Shown: positions 1 through 5,546 of the stretch, in pieces
Numbering within the stretch: the first letter of the stretch is position 1
Layout of the letters: each line of letters begins with the position of its first letter
NCBI GenBank assembly: GCA_046160725.1
Contig: JBJXHB010000310.1
Location: 1-5,546 of the forward strand
From: JBJXHB01 sp046160725
GTDB lineage: Bacteria > Pseudomonadota > Gammaproteobacteria > Burkholderiales > Burkholderiaceae_C
DNA length: 5,546 nucleotides
Reading direction: 5' to 3'
Program-made: the position numbers and the translations under genes
The notes under the pieces: model-generated
The model's database searches: none
Told to the model about the DNA's origin: nothing
The model's input: only the letters and a program-made list of their open reading frames with translations

Positions 1-840
1 CTCGTGGAAGCGGCGCTGGCCGCCGCGCTCACGGGCCAGCCCAAAGCGCCGCTCGCGGCCCTCGCGCACCTCCAGGTCCAGGCGCTGCCCGGCCACCGGC
101 TGCCAGACCAGGCCGGCCCAGCCGTCCGCCTTGTCGCGCGCCTCCAGCTCGGACAGCCGCCGGTCGGTCGGCGAGGTCAGCGAGCTGCGGCGGGTCTGGG
201 CCGCGCCGGCCCGCAGGCCCAGGCCCGGGCCCAGCGGTCCGTCCGCGCGCATCGAGACGCGATGGCCACCGCCGCCGCGGCCGCCATCGGCCATGCTGCC
301 CTCGACGGCGGCGCCCAGCCGCCAGCGCTCACCCGGCTCGCGCGTGATGATGTTGATGACGCCGCCCAGCGCCTCTGAGCCGTACAGCACCGACAACGGC
401 CCGCGCACGATCTCGATGCGCTCGATGTCCTCGGCGGCGATCCAGTCGTACTGGAAGTCCGACGCACCGACCGTGCCGTCGCTGGCGCCGATGCGCCGGC
501 CGTCGACCAGGAACAGGGTGTGCTTGCTGTCCAGGCCGCGGATGCCCAGCACCTGGCGGCCGCCCACCGCCCGGCCCTGCATCGACAGGCCGATGTCGCC
601 GCGGATGGCCTCCAGCACGTTGTCCGCGCCGCGCGCGCGCACGTCGTCGCGGGTGACCACGCTCAGCGATGCCGGCGCGTCCGCGGCCGGCATTGCATGG
701 CGCGCGGCGGTCACCACCACCACCTGTGCGGCGCGGTCGTCGGGGGCCGTCTGGGCGGCCGCCGCCAGCGGCAGCAGGTGGGCCAGCAGGGCGGGTGCGG
801 CGGCAAGCGCGCGCAGGCGTCGGGGCCGCTGGGCGGGCAT
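1..840 (-). CDS. TonB-dependent outer-membrane receptor, N-terminal part (cut by window edge)
   Basis: This is the first 280 codons of a receptor that continues past the left edge, so its barrel is almost entirely missing. Residues 1-29 form a signal peptide: a basic start (RPRRLR), a hydrophobic Ala/Leu core, and a likely cut near the AAAA run at 26-29. A TonB-box-like VVVVTA stretch follows at about 40-45. The plug domain runs from about 52 to 170. It carries the family signature at 141-167 (RIEIVRGP, then LYGSEALGGVINIITREP), including VLYGSEALGGVINI, which is typical of the FepA/CirA/BtuB-like group. The start is chosen because GGAG (850-847) sits 6 nt before the ATG. Such receptors import scarce substrates such as ferric siderophores, haem, cobalamin or copper, using TonB energy. 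The substrate cannot be told from the plug alone. It lies downstream of the Dnr-like regulator but beyond a likely terminator, so it probably has its own promoter. Confidence 0.9.
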   Translation of the reverse strand, partial: MPAQRPRRLRALAAAPALLAHLLPLAAAAQTAPDDRAAQVVVVTAARHAMPAADAPASLSVVTRDDVRARGADNVLEAIRGDIGLSMQGRAVGGRQVLGIRGLDSKHTLFLVDGRRIGASDGTVGASDFQYDWIAAEDIERIEIVRGPLSVLYGSEALGGVINIITREPGERWRLGAAVEGSMADGGRGGGGHRVSMRADGPLGPGLGLRAGAAQTRRSSLTSPTDRRLSELEARDKADGWAGLVWQPVAGQRLDLEVREGRERRFGLARERGGQRRFHE

Positions 841-845
841 CGAGG

Positions 846-850
846 TCTCC
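846..850 (-). promoter_or_regulatory. Ribosome binding site of the TonB-dependent receptor
   Basis: On the minus strand GGAGA lies 6 nt upstream of the ATG at 840. It is one of only two clear Shine-Dalgarno sequences in the window and it fixes the receptor start. Confidence 0.7.
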
Positions 851-925
851 AGGTCGGGTCGGGATGGCCGCAGCATCGCGGCCGCGGGCCCGGCTTTCCT
901 TGACCTGGTTCGCGTGAACGGAAAT

Positions 926-963
926 CTTGACCTCGGGCAAGCCCTGGCTTGCCCGAGGTCAAG
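926..963 (-). terminator. Perfect 38-bp palindrome, probable terminator of the Dnr-like gene
   Basis: Two perfectly complementary 18-bp arms (926-943 and 946-963) are separated by only 2 nt. The palindrome begins 14 nt after the regulator stop codon. Read on the minus strand, the stem is followed by ATTTCCGTT, a short and impure U-tract. The position and the GC-rich stem fit an intrinsic terminator for the regulator transcript. A pure terminator would normally have a better U run. The arms also contain TTGAC/GTCAA ends like those of the regulator-type box at 1742-1755, so an operator role cannot be excluded. Confidence 0.65.
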
Positions 964-977
964 CCCAGCGCGTGGCC

Positions 978-1679
978 TCAGCTGCCCTGGTAGGCGGCCA
1001 GTCGGCGCACGTCGCGGATGCGCACGTCGCGCCTGTCGACCTCGATCAGGCCGACGTCCTCCAGCTCGCGCAGCACGCGCGAGAAGTACTCCGGCGTCAG
1101 CGACAGGCGCGACGCCACCGTGGCCTTGCTGACGGCCAGCGTCACGGTCAGTGGGCCGGCGCCGGCTTCCGCGGCGTCGGCCTGGTCGCGCAGCAGGTAG
1201 CCGATGACGCGCTGCACGCCGTTCTGCAGCGCATAGGCCTGCACGTCGCGCACCAGCCCGTGCAGCCGCTTGGACAAGCCGGCCAGCATGTGCATGGCAA
1301 AGCGCGGGTCCTGCTGCACCTCGGCCAGTACGGCATGGCGGCGCACCGCCAGCAGCAGCGAGTCGGCCAGCGTCTGGGCATTGACCACGCAGGATCGGTC
1401 CATGAACACCATGGCCTCGGCGAAGCTGCCGCCCGGGCCGATAAGCTCGATCACCTTCTCGGCGCCGGCCGGCGAGATGCCAAACAGCTTGACCTGGCCG
1501 GTGACCACGACGTAGAAGGCCTCGCAGGGGTCGCCCTGGCGCAGCACCATGGCGCCCCGCTCGTAGCGGGTCAGCACGCAACCCTGAGCCAGCCGCTGGA
1601 TCTCGGCCGGGCCGATGTCGTTGAACATCGGCAGCACGCCCAGCAGGCGGGGGATGTCGAGACGGGGTCCTTCGGTCAT
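978..1679 (-). CDS. CRP/FNR-family transcriptional regulator, Dnr-like
   Basis: This is a 233-residue protein of normal length for the family. Residues ~18-135 form the cyclic-nucleotide-binding-type sensor beta-barrel (FYVVVTGQVKLF at 55-66, then GSFAEAMVFMD at 84-94). Residues ~136-165 form the long dimer helix, and ~178-230 a winged helix-turn-helix. The recognition helix, TPEYFSRVLREL, has E197, S200 and R201. This is the ExxSR pattern with which FNR-like proteins read TTGA half-sites. The FAEAMVFMD stretch and the HTH resemble Pseudomonas DNR, a haem-dependent nitric-oxide sensor of denitrification. Only three cysteines are present (C34, C52, C97), not the clustered N-terminal set of FNR, so an oxygen-labile [4Fe-4S] cluster is unlikely. 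It presumably controls the neighbouring respiratory genes, and a matching box lies upstream of it. The ATG at 1679 has only a weak Shine-Dalgarno. NO sensing is inferred, and another Dnr/NarR-type signal is possible. Confidence 0.87.
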   Translation of the reverse strand: MTEGPRLDIPRLLGVLPMFNDIGPAEIQRLAQGCVLTRYERGAMVLRQGDPCEAFYVVVTGQVKLFGISPAGAEKVIELIGPGGSFAEAMVFMDRSCVVNAQTLADSLLLAVRRHAVLAEVQQDPRFAMHMLAGLSKRLHGLVRDVQAYALQNGVQRVIGYLLRDQADAAEAGAGPLTVTLAVSKATVASRLSLTPEYFSRVLRELEDVGLIEVDRRDVRIRDVRRLAAYQGS

Positions 1680-1714
1680 CGGTGCGTCCCGGTTTCATGC
1701 GGCAGAAGCCCGGG

Positions 1715-1720
1715 ATTTTG
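1715..1720 (-). promoter_or_regulatory. Candidate -10 element of the Dnr-like regulator promoter
   Basis: The minus-strand hexamer CAAAAT matches TATAAT at 4 of 6 positions. Its upstream end is about 28.5 bp from the centre of the TTGAC-N4-GTCAA dyad. A class II FNR/Dnr-activated promoter needs nearly this distance (box centred at -41.5), which would place the transcript start near 1708, about 28 nt before the ATG. Confidence 0.45.
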
Positions 1721-1741
1721 AGCGACACCGCCGGCACCAGG

Positions 1742-1755
1742 TTGACACGGGTCAA
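1742..1755. promoter_or_regulatory. FNR/Dnr-type binding box upstream of the regulator
   Basis: TTGACacggGTCAA is a perfect dyad with 5-bp arms and a 4-bp spacer. It has the architecture of the FNR/Dnr/Nnr consensus TTGAT-N4-ATCAA, with C/G at the inner position as seen in many Dnr/Nnr sites. It is centred about 70 bp upstream of the regulator ATG and lies between the d1-like gene and the regulator gene. Together with the regulator's ExxSR recognition helix, it suggests autoregulation or control by an FNR paralogue. A looser inverted repeat, GGCACC (1733-1738) and GGTGCC (1763-1768), flanks it. Confidence 0.65.
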
Positions 1756-1788
1756 GCCAGCCGGTGCCACGGAGAGGGTGTAAACCCG

Positions 1789-2379
1789 CTACATCGCGTA
1801 GGTCGATACCACCCGGCGCACGTCCAGGTTGATGACGTAGCCGGTGCGCCGGCCGGATGCATCGGCCGCGCCATGGCCGATGGCCTCGGCCTGGTGCGCA
1901 TCCAGGCGCAGGCCGTGCAGCGGCTCCGTGATGATGATGCGGCGCAGGCCCAGGTAGCCGCGGGTGGGCACGCCTTCGCCCATGCGGTAGTCGTGCACCA
2001 GGCCCTCGTAGAAGTCCTCGGCCCGCGGGTCCACCGAGATCTCCCACAGCTGCGCCAGCGCCTGTGGCGCGACGATGAAGCTGCGCCGCAGGTTGGCGGC
2101 CAGCACCAGCGCCGGTGCCGCCAGTGGCGGGCTGGGTGTCGGCAGCGGCCAGAGGCGCATGGCCGTGCCGGCACCGTCCTCGACCCACATCTCCGGCGGC
2201 TGTGCCTGCCAGCGCAGGCGATGTCCCAGCAGCCTGGCCGCGCCATCTCGGGCCGCTTCGGCTGAGGCCGCGCGTGCCGTCAGCGGCAGCGCCAGGCCCA
2301 GCATGGCCAGCCACCGGCGCCGGCTGCGGTCGGGCAGTGCAGGCGTGGTCAGGCCGGGCCTGGGGGCATGTTCGGGCAT
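1789..2379 (-). CDS. Small exported protein resembling part of cytochrome d1-type (NirN/NirF-like) proteins
   Basis: This 196-residue protein starts with a basic region and a hydrophobic core, SRRRWLAMLGLALPLTARA (19-37). That is a Tat-like or Sec-like export signal, with a likely cut near residues 37-40. Residues ~96-190 carry phrases typical of the d1-haem beta-propeller family: RRSFIVA, LWEISVDP (111-118), EGLVHDYRMGE (125-135), GYLGLRR (141-147) and YVINLDVRR (181-189). NirN, NirF and the C-terminal domain of NirS are several hundred residues long. This protein contains only an internal slice, with no cytochrome c CxxCH and little after NLDVRR. It may be a minimal periplasmic d1-like protein or a decayed remnant, but the frame is intact and carries a signal peptide. 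An in-frame TTG at 2460 could extend it by 27 residues. I prefer the ATG because the signal peptide then sits near the N-terminus, although neither start has a good Shine-Dalgarno. It is divergent from napD. Family assignment is from memory of motifs. Confidence 0.6.
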   Translation of the reverse strand: MPEHAPRPGLTTPALPDRSRRRWLAMLGLALPLTARAASAEAARDGAARLLGHRLRWQAQPPEMWVEDGAGTAMRLWPLPTPSPPLAAPALVLAANLRRSFIVAPQALAQLWEISVDPRAEDFYEGLVHDYRMGEGVPTRGYLGLRRIIITEPLHGLRLDAHQAEAIGHGAADASGRRTGYVINLDVRRVVSTYAM

Positions 2380-2418
2380 GGCGATACCGGACGGCGGTGA
2401 AGTGAGCCAGAGGCCGGC

Positions 2419-2424
2419 ATCAGA
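2419..2424 (-). promoter_or_regulatory. Candidate -10 element of the d1-like gene
   Basis: The minus-strand hexamer TCTGAT matches TATAAT at 4 of 6 positions. It begins 29.5 bp from the centre of the TTGAT-type box at 2447-2460, the spacing expected of a class II FNR/Dnr promoter. The implied transcript start is near 2412, about 33 nt before the ATG at 2379. Confidence 0.3.
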
Positions 2425-2446
2425 GCCGCCGGCGCGCTGTTTCGCC

Positions 2447-2460
2447 TTGATCTGCTGCAA
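2447..2460. promoter_or_regulatory. Candidate FNR/Dnr-type box in the napD / d1-like divergent region
   Basis: TTGATctgcTGCAA matches TTGAT-N4-ATCAA at 8 of 10 positions, with one perfect half-site. It lies in the 164-bp divergent intergenic region, 75 bp from the d1-like ATG and 90 bp from the napD ATG. The spacing to a -10-like hexamer is good toward the d1-like gene. Toward napD no convincing -10 occurs at class II distance, so any action on nap would be class I or via another site. With two mismatches this could be chance. Confidence 0.35.
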
Positions 2461-2543
2461 GTCCCGCAGCGTTTGATGCTGCGCTGCAGAAAAACCAGAA
2501 CTACTTCAAGGTCTTTGACCCATCGGGCTCCTACCTTGGCGCC

Positions 2544-2816
2544 ATGAACATCAGCAGCCTGATCGTGCATGTCCAGCCGGCCCACCTGGGCTCGGTGCAG
2601 CAGGCGCTGCACGGCTGGGACGGCCTGGTCGTGCATGCCGCCACGGCTGAGGGCAAGGTCATCGTCACCGTCGACAGCTCTGACGACCGCAGCGCGACCG
2701 ACACCTTCCAGCGCATCGGCGCCATCGACGGTGTCATGTCGGTGGCGCTGGTCTACCACCATGCCGAGCCCGACGAGGCGCCCAGCGCCGCCGCCGCGCC
2801 GCCCAGCCTGTCCTGA
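2544..2816 (+). CDS. napD: NapD, Tat-signal chaperone for periplasmic nitrate reductase
   Basis: NapD is a small cytoplasmic protein that binds the Tat signal peptide of NapA and holds back export until the molybdenum cofactor has been inserted. The 90-residue product shows the family pattern throughout: MNISSLIVHVQP at the start, GKVIVTVDS (about 36-44), then DTFQRIGAIDGVMSVALVYHH (53-73). The fold is a ferredoxin-like beta-alpha-beta domain. The last ~17 residues (after YHH) are an Ala/Pro/Ser-rich tail beyond the conserved core. It is the first gene of the + strand operon, 25 nt upstream of napA. No napE or napF precedes it. The ATG has no strong Shine-Dalgarno, but the protein begins exactly as other NapD proteins do. 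Confidence 0.93.
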   Translation: MNISSLIVHVQPAHLGSVQQALHGWDGLVVHAATAEGKVIVTVDSSDDRSATDTFQRIGAIDGVMSVALVYHHAEPDEAPSAAAAPPSLS

Positions 2817-2831
2817 CATCCATCCCCATAC

Positions 2832-2835
2832 GGAG
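2832..2835 (+). promoter_or_regulatory. Ribosome binding site of napA
   Basis: GGAG lies 6 nt before the ATG at 2842, in the short napD-napA gap. It selects this start over the longer open frame that extends upstream through napD in another reading frame. Confidence 0.75.
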
Positions 2836-2841
2836 TCCGCC

Positions 2842-5397
2842 ATGGAAGCCCCCATCACCCTGACCCGCCGCGACTTCATCACCCGCAAGGCCGCCCTGGC
2901 CGCGGCCACCACCGCCGGCGTCGCCCTGCCGCTGGAGGTGACCGCCCAGGGCGCAGTCGGCAACGACGGCGTGCGCTGGGACAAGTCCGTCTGTCGCTAC
3001 TGCGGCACCGGCTGCGGCGTGCTGGTGGGCGTCAAGGACGGCCGCGTTGTGGCCACCCAGGGCGACCCGGAGGCCCCGGTCAACAAGGGCCTGAACTGTG
3101 TGAAGGGCTACTTCCTGGCCAAGATCCAGTACACGGCCGACCGCCTGACCACGCCGCTGCTGCGGATGAAGAACGGCCAGTACGACAAGAACGGCGAGTT
3201 CCAGCCCATCAGCTGGAAGCAGGCGCTCGACATCATGGAAGACAAGTGCAAGGCCGTGCTCAAGGCCAAGGGGCCAACAGGCGTGGGCATGTTCGGCTCT
3301 GGCCAGTGGACGATCTGGGAGGGCTACGCCGCCAACAAGCTGATGAAGGCCGGGCTGCGCAGCAACAACATCGACCCCAACGCGCGCCACTGCATGGCCA
3401 GCGCCGTGTTCGGTTTCATCCGCACCTTCGGCGCCGACGAGCCGATGGGCGTGTACGACGACGCCGAGCATGCCGACGCCTTCGTGCTGTGGGGCAGCAA
3501 CATGGCCGAGATGCACCCCATCCTGTGGAGCCGGATCACCAACCGCCGGTTGTCGGCACACCATGTGCGGGTGCATGTGCTGTCGACCTACACCCACCGC
3601 TCGTGTGAGGTGGCGGACGCCGAGTTGATCTTCACGCCGCAGACCGACCTGGCGATCCTCAACTACATCTGTCACCACATCATCAGCACCGGCGCGGTCA
3701 ACCAGGCCTTCGTCGACCGCCACGTCAACTTCCACCGCGGCGTCACCGACATCGGCTACGGCCTGCGCGCCAACCATCCGCTGGAGCAGGTGGCCGGCAA
3801 CAACGGCTACCCGGGGCCGGACGGCAAGCCCAAGGGCAACCCAGGCGCGAGCACGCCGATCAGCTTTGACGAGTTCAGGCGCTTCGTCTCGACCTACACG
3901 CTGGACTACACGGCCCAGCTCACCGGCGTGCCCAGGGACAAGCTGGAGGCGCTGGCGCGCCTGTATGCCGACCCCAAGACCAAGGTCACCAGCTACTGGA
4001 CCATGGGCTTCAACCAGCACACCCGCGGCACCTGGGTCAACAACATGATCTACAACGTCCACCTGTTGGTGGGCAAGATCAGCGAGCCCGGCAACAGCCC
4101 GTTCAGCCTGACCGGCCAGCCCAGCGCCTGCGGCACCGCGCGCGAGTGCGGCACCTTCTCGCACCGCCTGCCTGCGGACATGCTGATCGCCAACCCCGAG
4201 CACCGGGCCACCGCCGAGAAGATCTGGAACCTGCCGGCCGGCACGCTGCGCGGCGAGATCGGCTTCCATGCGGTGCAGCAGGACCGCATGCTGAAGGACG
4301 GCGTCCTCAACTTCTACTGGACGACCACCACCAACAACATGCAGGCCGGGCCCAACCTCAACCAGGAGCGCTACCCCGGCTTCCGCGACCCGCGCAACTT
4401 CATTGTCGTCTCCGACGCGTATCCGACGGTGACGGCGCTGGCGGCGGACCTGATCCTGCCCAGCGCGATGTGGACCGAGAAGGAGGGCGCCTTCGGCAAT
4501 GCCGAGCGGCGCGGCCAGTTCTGGCGCCAGCAGGTCAAGGCCCCAGGCGATGCCCGCAGCGATCTGTGGCAGTACATCGAGTTCAGCAAGCGCTTCAAGA
4601 CCGACGAGGTCTGGCCGGCCGAGTTGCTGGACCAGAACCCGCAGTACAAGGGCAAGACGCTGTACGAGGTGTTGTACGCCAGGCCCGAGATCACCCAGTA
4701 CGGCAAGGCCGAGGCGGCGCGCGTGAACGCCCATGCCTGGGCCGGCTACACCAACGACGAGACCGAGGCCTTCGGCTTCTATGTGCAGAAGGGCCTGTTC
4801 GAGGAATACCGGAAGTTCGGCCTCGGCAAGGGCAAGGACCTGGCCGAGTTCGACCAGTACCACCGCGTGCGCGGCATGCGCTGGCCGGTGGTCAACGGCC
4901 GCGAGACGTTGTGGCGCTACCGCGAGGGCTATGACCCCTATGTCAAGGCCGGCGAGGGCGTGCGCTTCTACGGCAAGCCCGACGGCCGCGCCACCATCTA
5001 TGCCCTGCCGTACCAGCCCGCCGCCGAGAGCCCGGATGCCGAGTTCGACCTGTGGCTGTGCACCGGGCGCGTGCTCGAGCACTGGCACACCGGCACCATG
5101 ACGCGGCGGGTGCCGGAGCTGTACCGCGCCTTTCCCGATGCCGTGGTCTGGATGCACCCGAAGGATGCCGAGCGGCGCGGGCTCAAGCATGGCGACGCGG
5201 TGAAGGTGGCCAGCCGACGCGGCGAGGTGGCCCTGCGCGTCCATACCCGGGGCCGCAACCGCATGCCCGAGGGTCTGGTGTTCGCGCCGTTCTTCGACGA
5301 GCACCGCCTGGTCAACAAGCTCACGCTGGACGCCACCTGCCCGATCAGCAAGGAGACCGACTTCAAGAAGTGCGCGGTCAAGGTCACCCGCGCCTGA
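2842..5397 (+). CDS. napA: NapA, periplasmic nitrate reductase catalytic subunit
   Basis: NapA reduces nitrate to nitrite in the periplasm, taking electrons from the dihaem cytochrome NapB. The 851-residue product is complete and close to the usual length (about 830). Residues 7-13 (LTRRDFI) form the twin-arginine motif, followed by an Ala-rich h-region to about 36. The [4Fe-4S] cluster is bound by C51, C54, C58 and C86 (CxxCxxxC, then GLNCVKGYF). K88 is the conserved lysine thought to relay electrons to the cofactor. The Mo-coordinating cysteine is C184 in NARHCMASAV. LTGQPSACGTARE (ending at E435) and the C-terminal molybdopterin-dinucleotide-binding region (TGRVLEHWHTGTMTRRVPEL, LVNKLTLDA, KETDFKKCAVKV) match the Nap subgroup, not NarG or NasA. 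An unusual residue is C436, where I recall valine (AREVGTF) in other NapA proteins. It is translated with napD and a downstream NapG-like gene. Confidence 0.97.
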   Translation: MEAPITLTRRDFITRKAALAAATTAGVALPLEVTAQGAVGNDGVRWDKSVCRYCGTGCGVLVGVKDGRVVATQGDPEAPVNKGLNCVKGYFLAKIQYTADRLTTPLLRMKNGQYDKNGEFQPISWKQALDIMEDKCKAVLKAKGPTGVGMFGSGQWTIWEGYAANKLMKAGLRSNNIDPNARHCMASAVFGFIRTFGADEPMGVYDDAEHADAFVLWGSNMAEMHPILWSRITNRRLSAHHVRVHVLSTYTHRSCEVADAELIFTPQTDLAILNYICHHIISTGAVNQAFVDRHVNFHRGVTDIGYGLRANHPLEQVAGNNGYPGPDGKPKGNPGASTPISFDEFRRFVSTYTLDYTAQLTGVPRDKLEALARLYADPKTKVTSYWTMGFNQHTRGTWVNNMIYNVHLLVGKISEPGNSPFSLTGQPSACGTARECGTFSHRLPADMLIANPEHRATAEKIWNLPAGTLRGEIGFHAVQQDRMLKDGVLNFYWTTTTNNMQAGPNLNQERYPGFRDPRNFIVVSDAYPTVTALAADLILPSAMWTEKEGAFGNAERRGQFWRQQVKAPGDARSDLWQYIEFSKRFKTDEVWPAELLDQNPQYKGKTLYEVLYARPEITQYGKAEAARVNAHAWAGYTNDETEAFGFYVQKGLFEEYRKFGLGKGKDLAEFDQYHRVRGMRWPVVNGRETLWRYREGYDPYVKAGEGVRFYGKPDGRATIYALPYQPAAESPDAEFDLWLCTGRVLEHWHTGTMTRRVPELYRAFPDAVVWMHPKDAERRGLKHGDAVKVASRRGEVALRVHTRGRNRMPEGLVFAPFFDEHRLVNKLTLDATCPISKETDFKKCAVKVTRA

Positions 5398-5431
5398 GGC
5401 GACGTGGGCCGGACGTAGGCGCTGCACCGCC

Positions 5432-5546
5432 ATGACGACCGCCGATCCCGTCGATCGCGCCGAGCGGGCCCGCCAGCGGCGGCGCTTCCTGCAGGACAGC
5501 GCCCGCACGGCCTGCGGCGTCGGGCTGGCGGCGGCCGGGCTGGCCA
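5432..5546 (+). CDS. napG: NapG, periplasmic ferredoxin-type quinol dehydrogenase subunit, N-terminal end only
   Basis: Only the first 38 codons are present and the gene runs past the right edge. The visible part is a Tat signal: a polar, basic leader, then RRRFLQD (16-22), SARTACG and an Ala/Gly-rich hydrophobic stretch. This matches NapG starts, which read RRRFL followed by a conserved arginine-rich n-region and a glycine-rich core. NapG carries several [4Fe-4S] clusters and, with membrane NapH, passes electrons from quinol to NapB or NapA. None of those cysteine motifs fall inside the window, so the call rests on the Tat region and on its place 34 nt after napA, as in napFDAGHBC-type operons. 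Shine-Dalgarno is weak. Another Tat-exported iron-sulfur protein is possible. Confidence 0.72.
   Translation, partial: MTTADPVDRAERARQRRRFLQDSARTACGVGLAAAGLA

Noticed and set aside
329..940. Minus-strand open frame of 203 codons overlapping the receptor start
   Set aside because: It is an Arg/Gly/Pro-rich out-of-frame reading of the receptor, whose correct frame shows a signal peptide and the full plug signature.
131..1132. Plus-strand open frame of 333 codons across the receptor and the intergenic region
   Set aside because: The product is Arg/Ser/Ala-rich and lacks motifs. It runs through the terminator palindrome and opposes two well-supported minus-strand genes.
927..1721. Plus-strand 264-codon open frame antisense to the regulator
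   Set aside because: It is rich in His/Gln/Ala/Gly in the way typical of antisense GC-rich frames, and it lies opposite a clear CRP/FNR protein.
1733..1768. GGCACC / GGTGCC inverted repeat as a terminator for the d1-like gene
   Set aside because: The arms are 6 bp with a 24-nt gap and no T-run follows on the minus strand. It more likely just flanks the regulatory dyad.
2510..2520. GGTC-ttt-GACC inverted repeat and a TACTTCA NarL/NarP-like heptamer nearby (2502-2508)
   Set aside because: The arms are only 4 bp and the heptamer stands alone with one mismatch, so both are easily expected by chance. They are too weak to list as sites.
2569..2841. Upstream extension of the napA frame through napD
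   Set aside because: The extra 91 residues are Ser/Pro/Arg-rich and out of frame with conserved NapD. The Tat signal and the GGAG ribosome site place the napA start at 2842.
2734..5508. A 924-codon open frame antisense to napA
   Set aside because: It mirrors the napA codon pattern in high-GC DNA. Its translation is low-complexity (Val, Ala, Gly, His, Leu), shows no family motif and is fully overlapped by a certain gene.

Overview
This window looks like chromosomal DNA from a high-GC betaproteobacterium, probably of the Burkholderiales. That placement is inferred from the strong G/C bias at third codon positions and from the protein types, not from any marker gene. The theme is periplasmic nitrate reduction together with a denitrification-type regulator.

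The right half (2544-5546, + strand) is the start of a nap operon. It holds napD (NapA-specific Tat chaperone), napA (a complete catalytic subunit of 851 residues with Tat signal, [4Fe-4S] and Mo-bis-MGD motifs) and the first 38 codons of a Tat-targeted protein that matches the start of NapG. The operon continues past the right edge.

The left half is entirely on the - strand. Going leftward from the divergent intergenic region (2380-2543) come three genes. The first is a small secreted protein (1789-2379) that resembles an internal piece of the cytochrome d1-type proteins (NirN/NirF/NirS C-terminal region). The second is a Dnr-like CRP/FNR-family regulator (978-1679). The third is the N-terminal 280 codons of a TonB-dependent outer-membrane receptor (840 to the left edge). 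A perfect TTGAC-N4-GTCAA dyad lies upstream of the regulator, about 29 bp from a plausible -10 element, which suggests an autoregulated class II promoter. A weaker copy with similar geometry lies in the divergent region. A perfect 38-bp palindrome just after the regulator stop codon is probably its terminator.

The genes can be read as one respiratory module. The Dnr-like regulator would sense low oxygen or nitrogen oxides and act on TTGAC-type boxes at its own promoter and in the nap/d1-like divergent region. NapD and NapA would mature and catalyse periplasmic nitrate reduction, with NapG (and presumably NapH downstream) feeding electrons. The d1-like fragment and the receptor have no assigned job here. 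The d1-like protein is the least familiar component. I found no mobile elements, CRISPR arrays, tRNAs or rRNAs.
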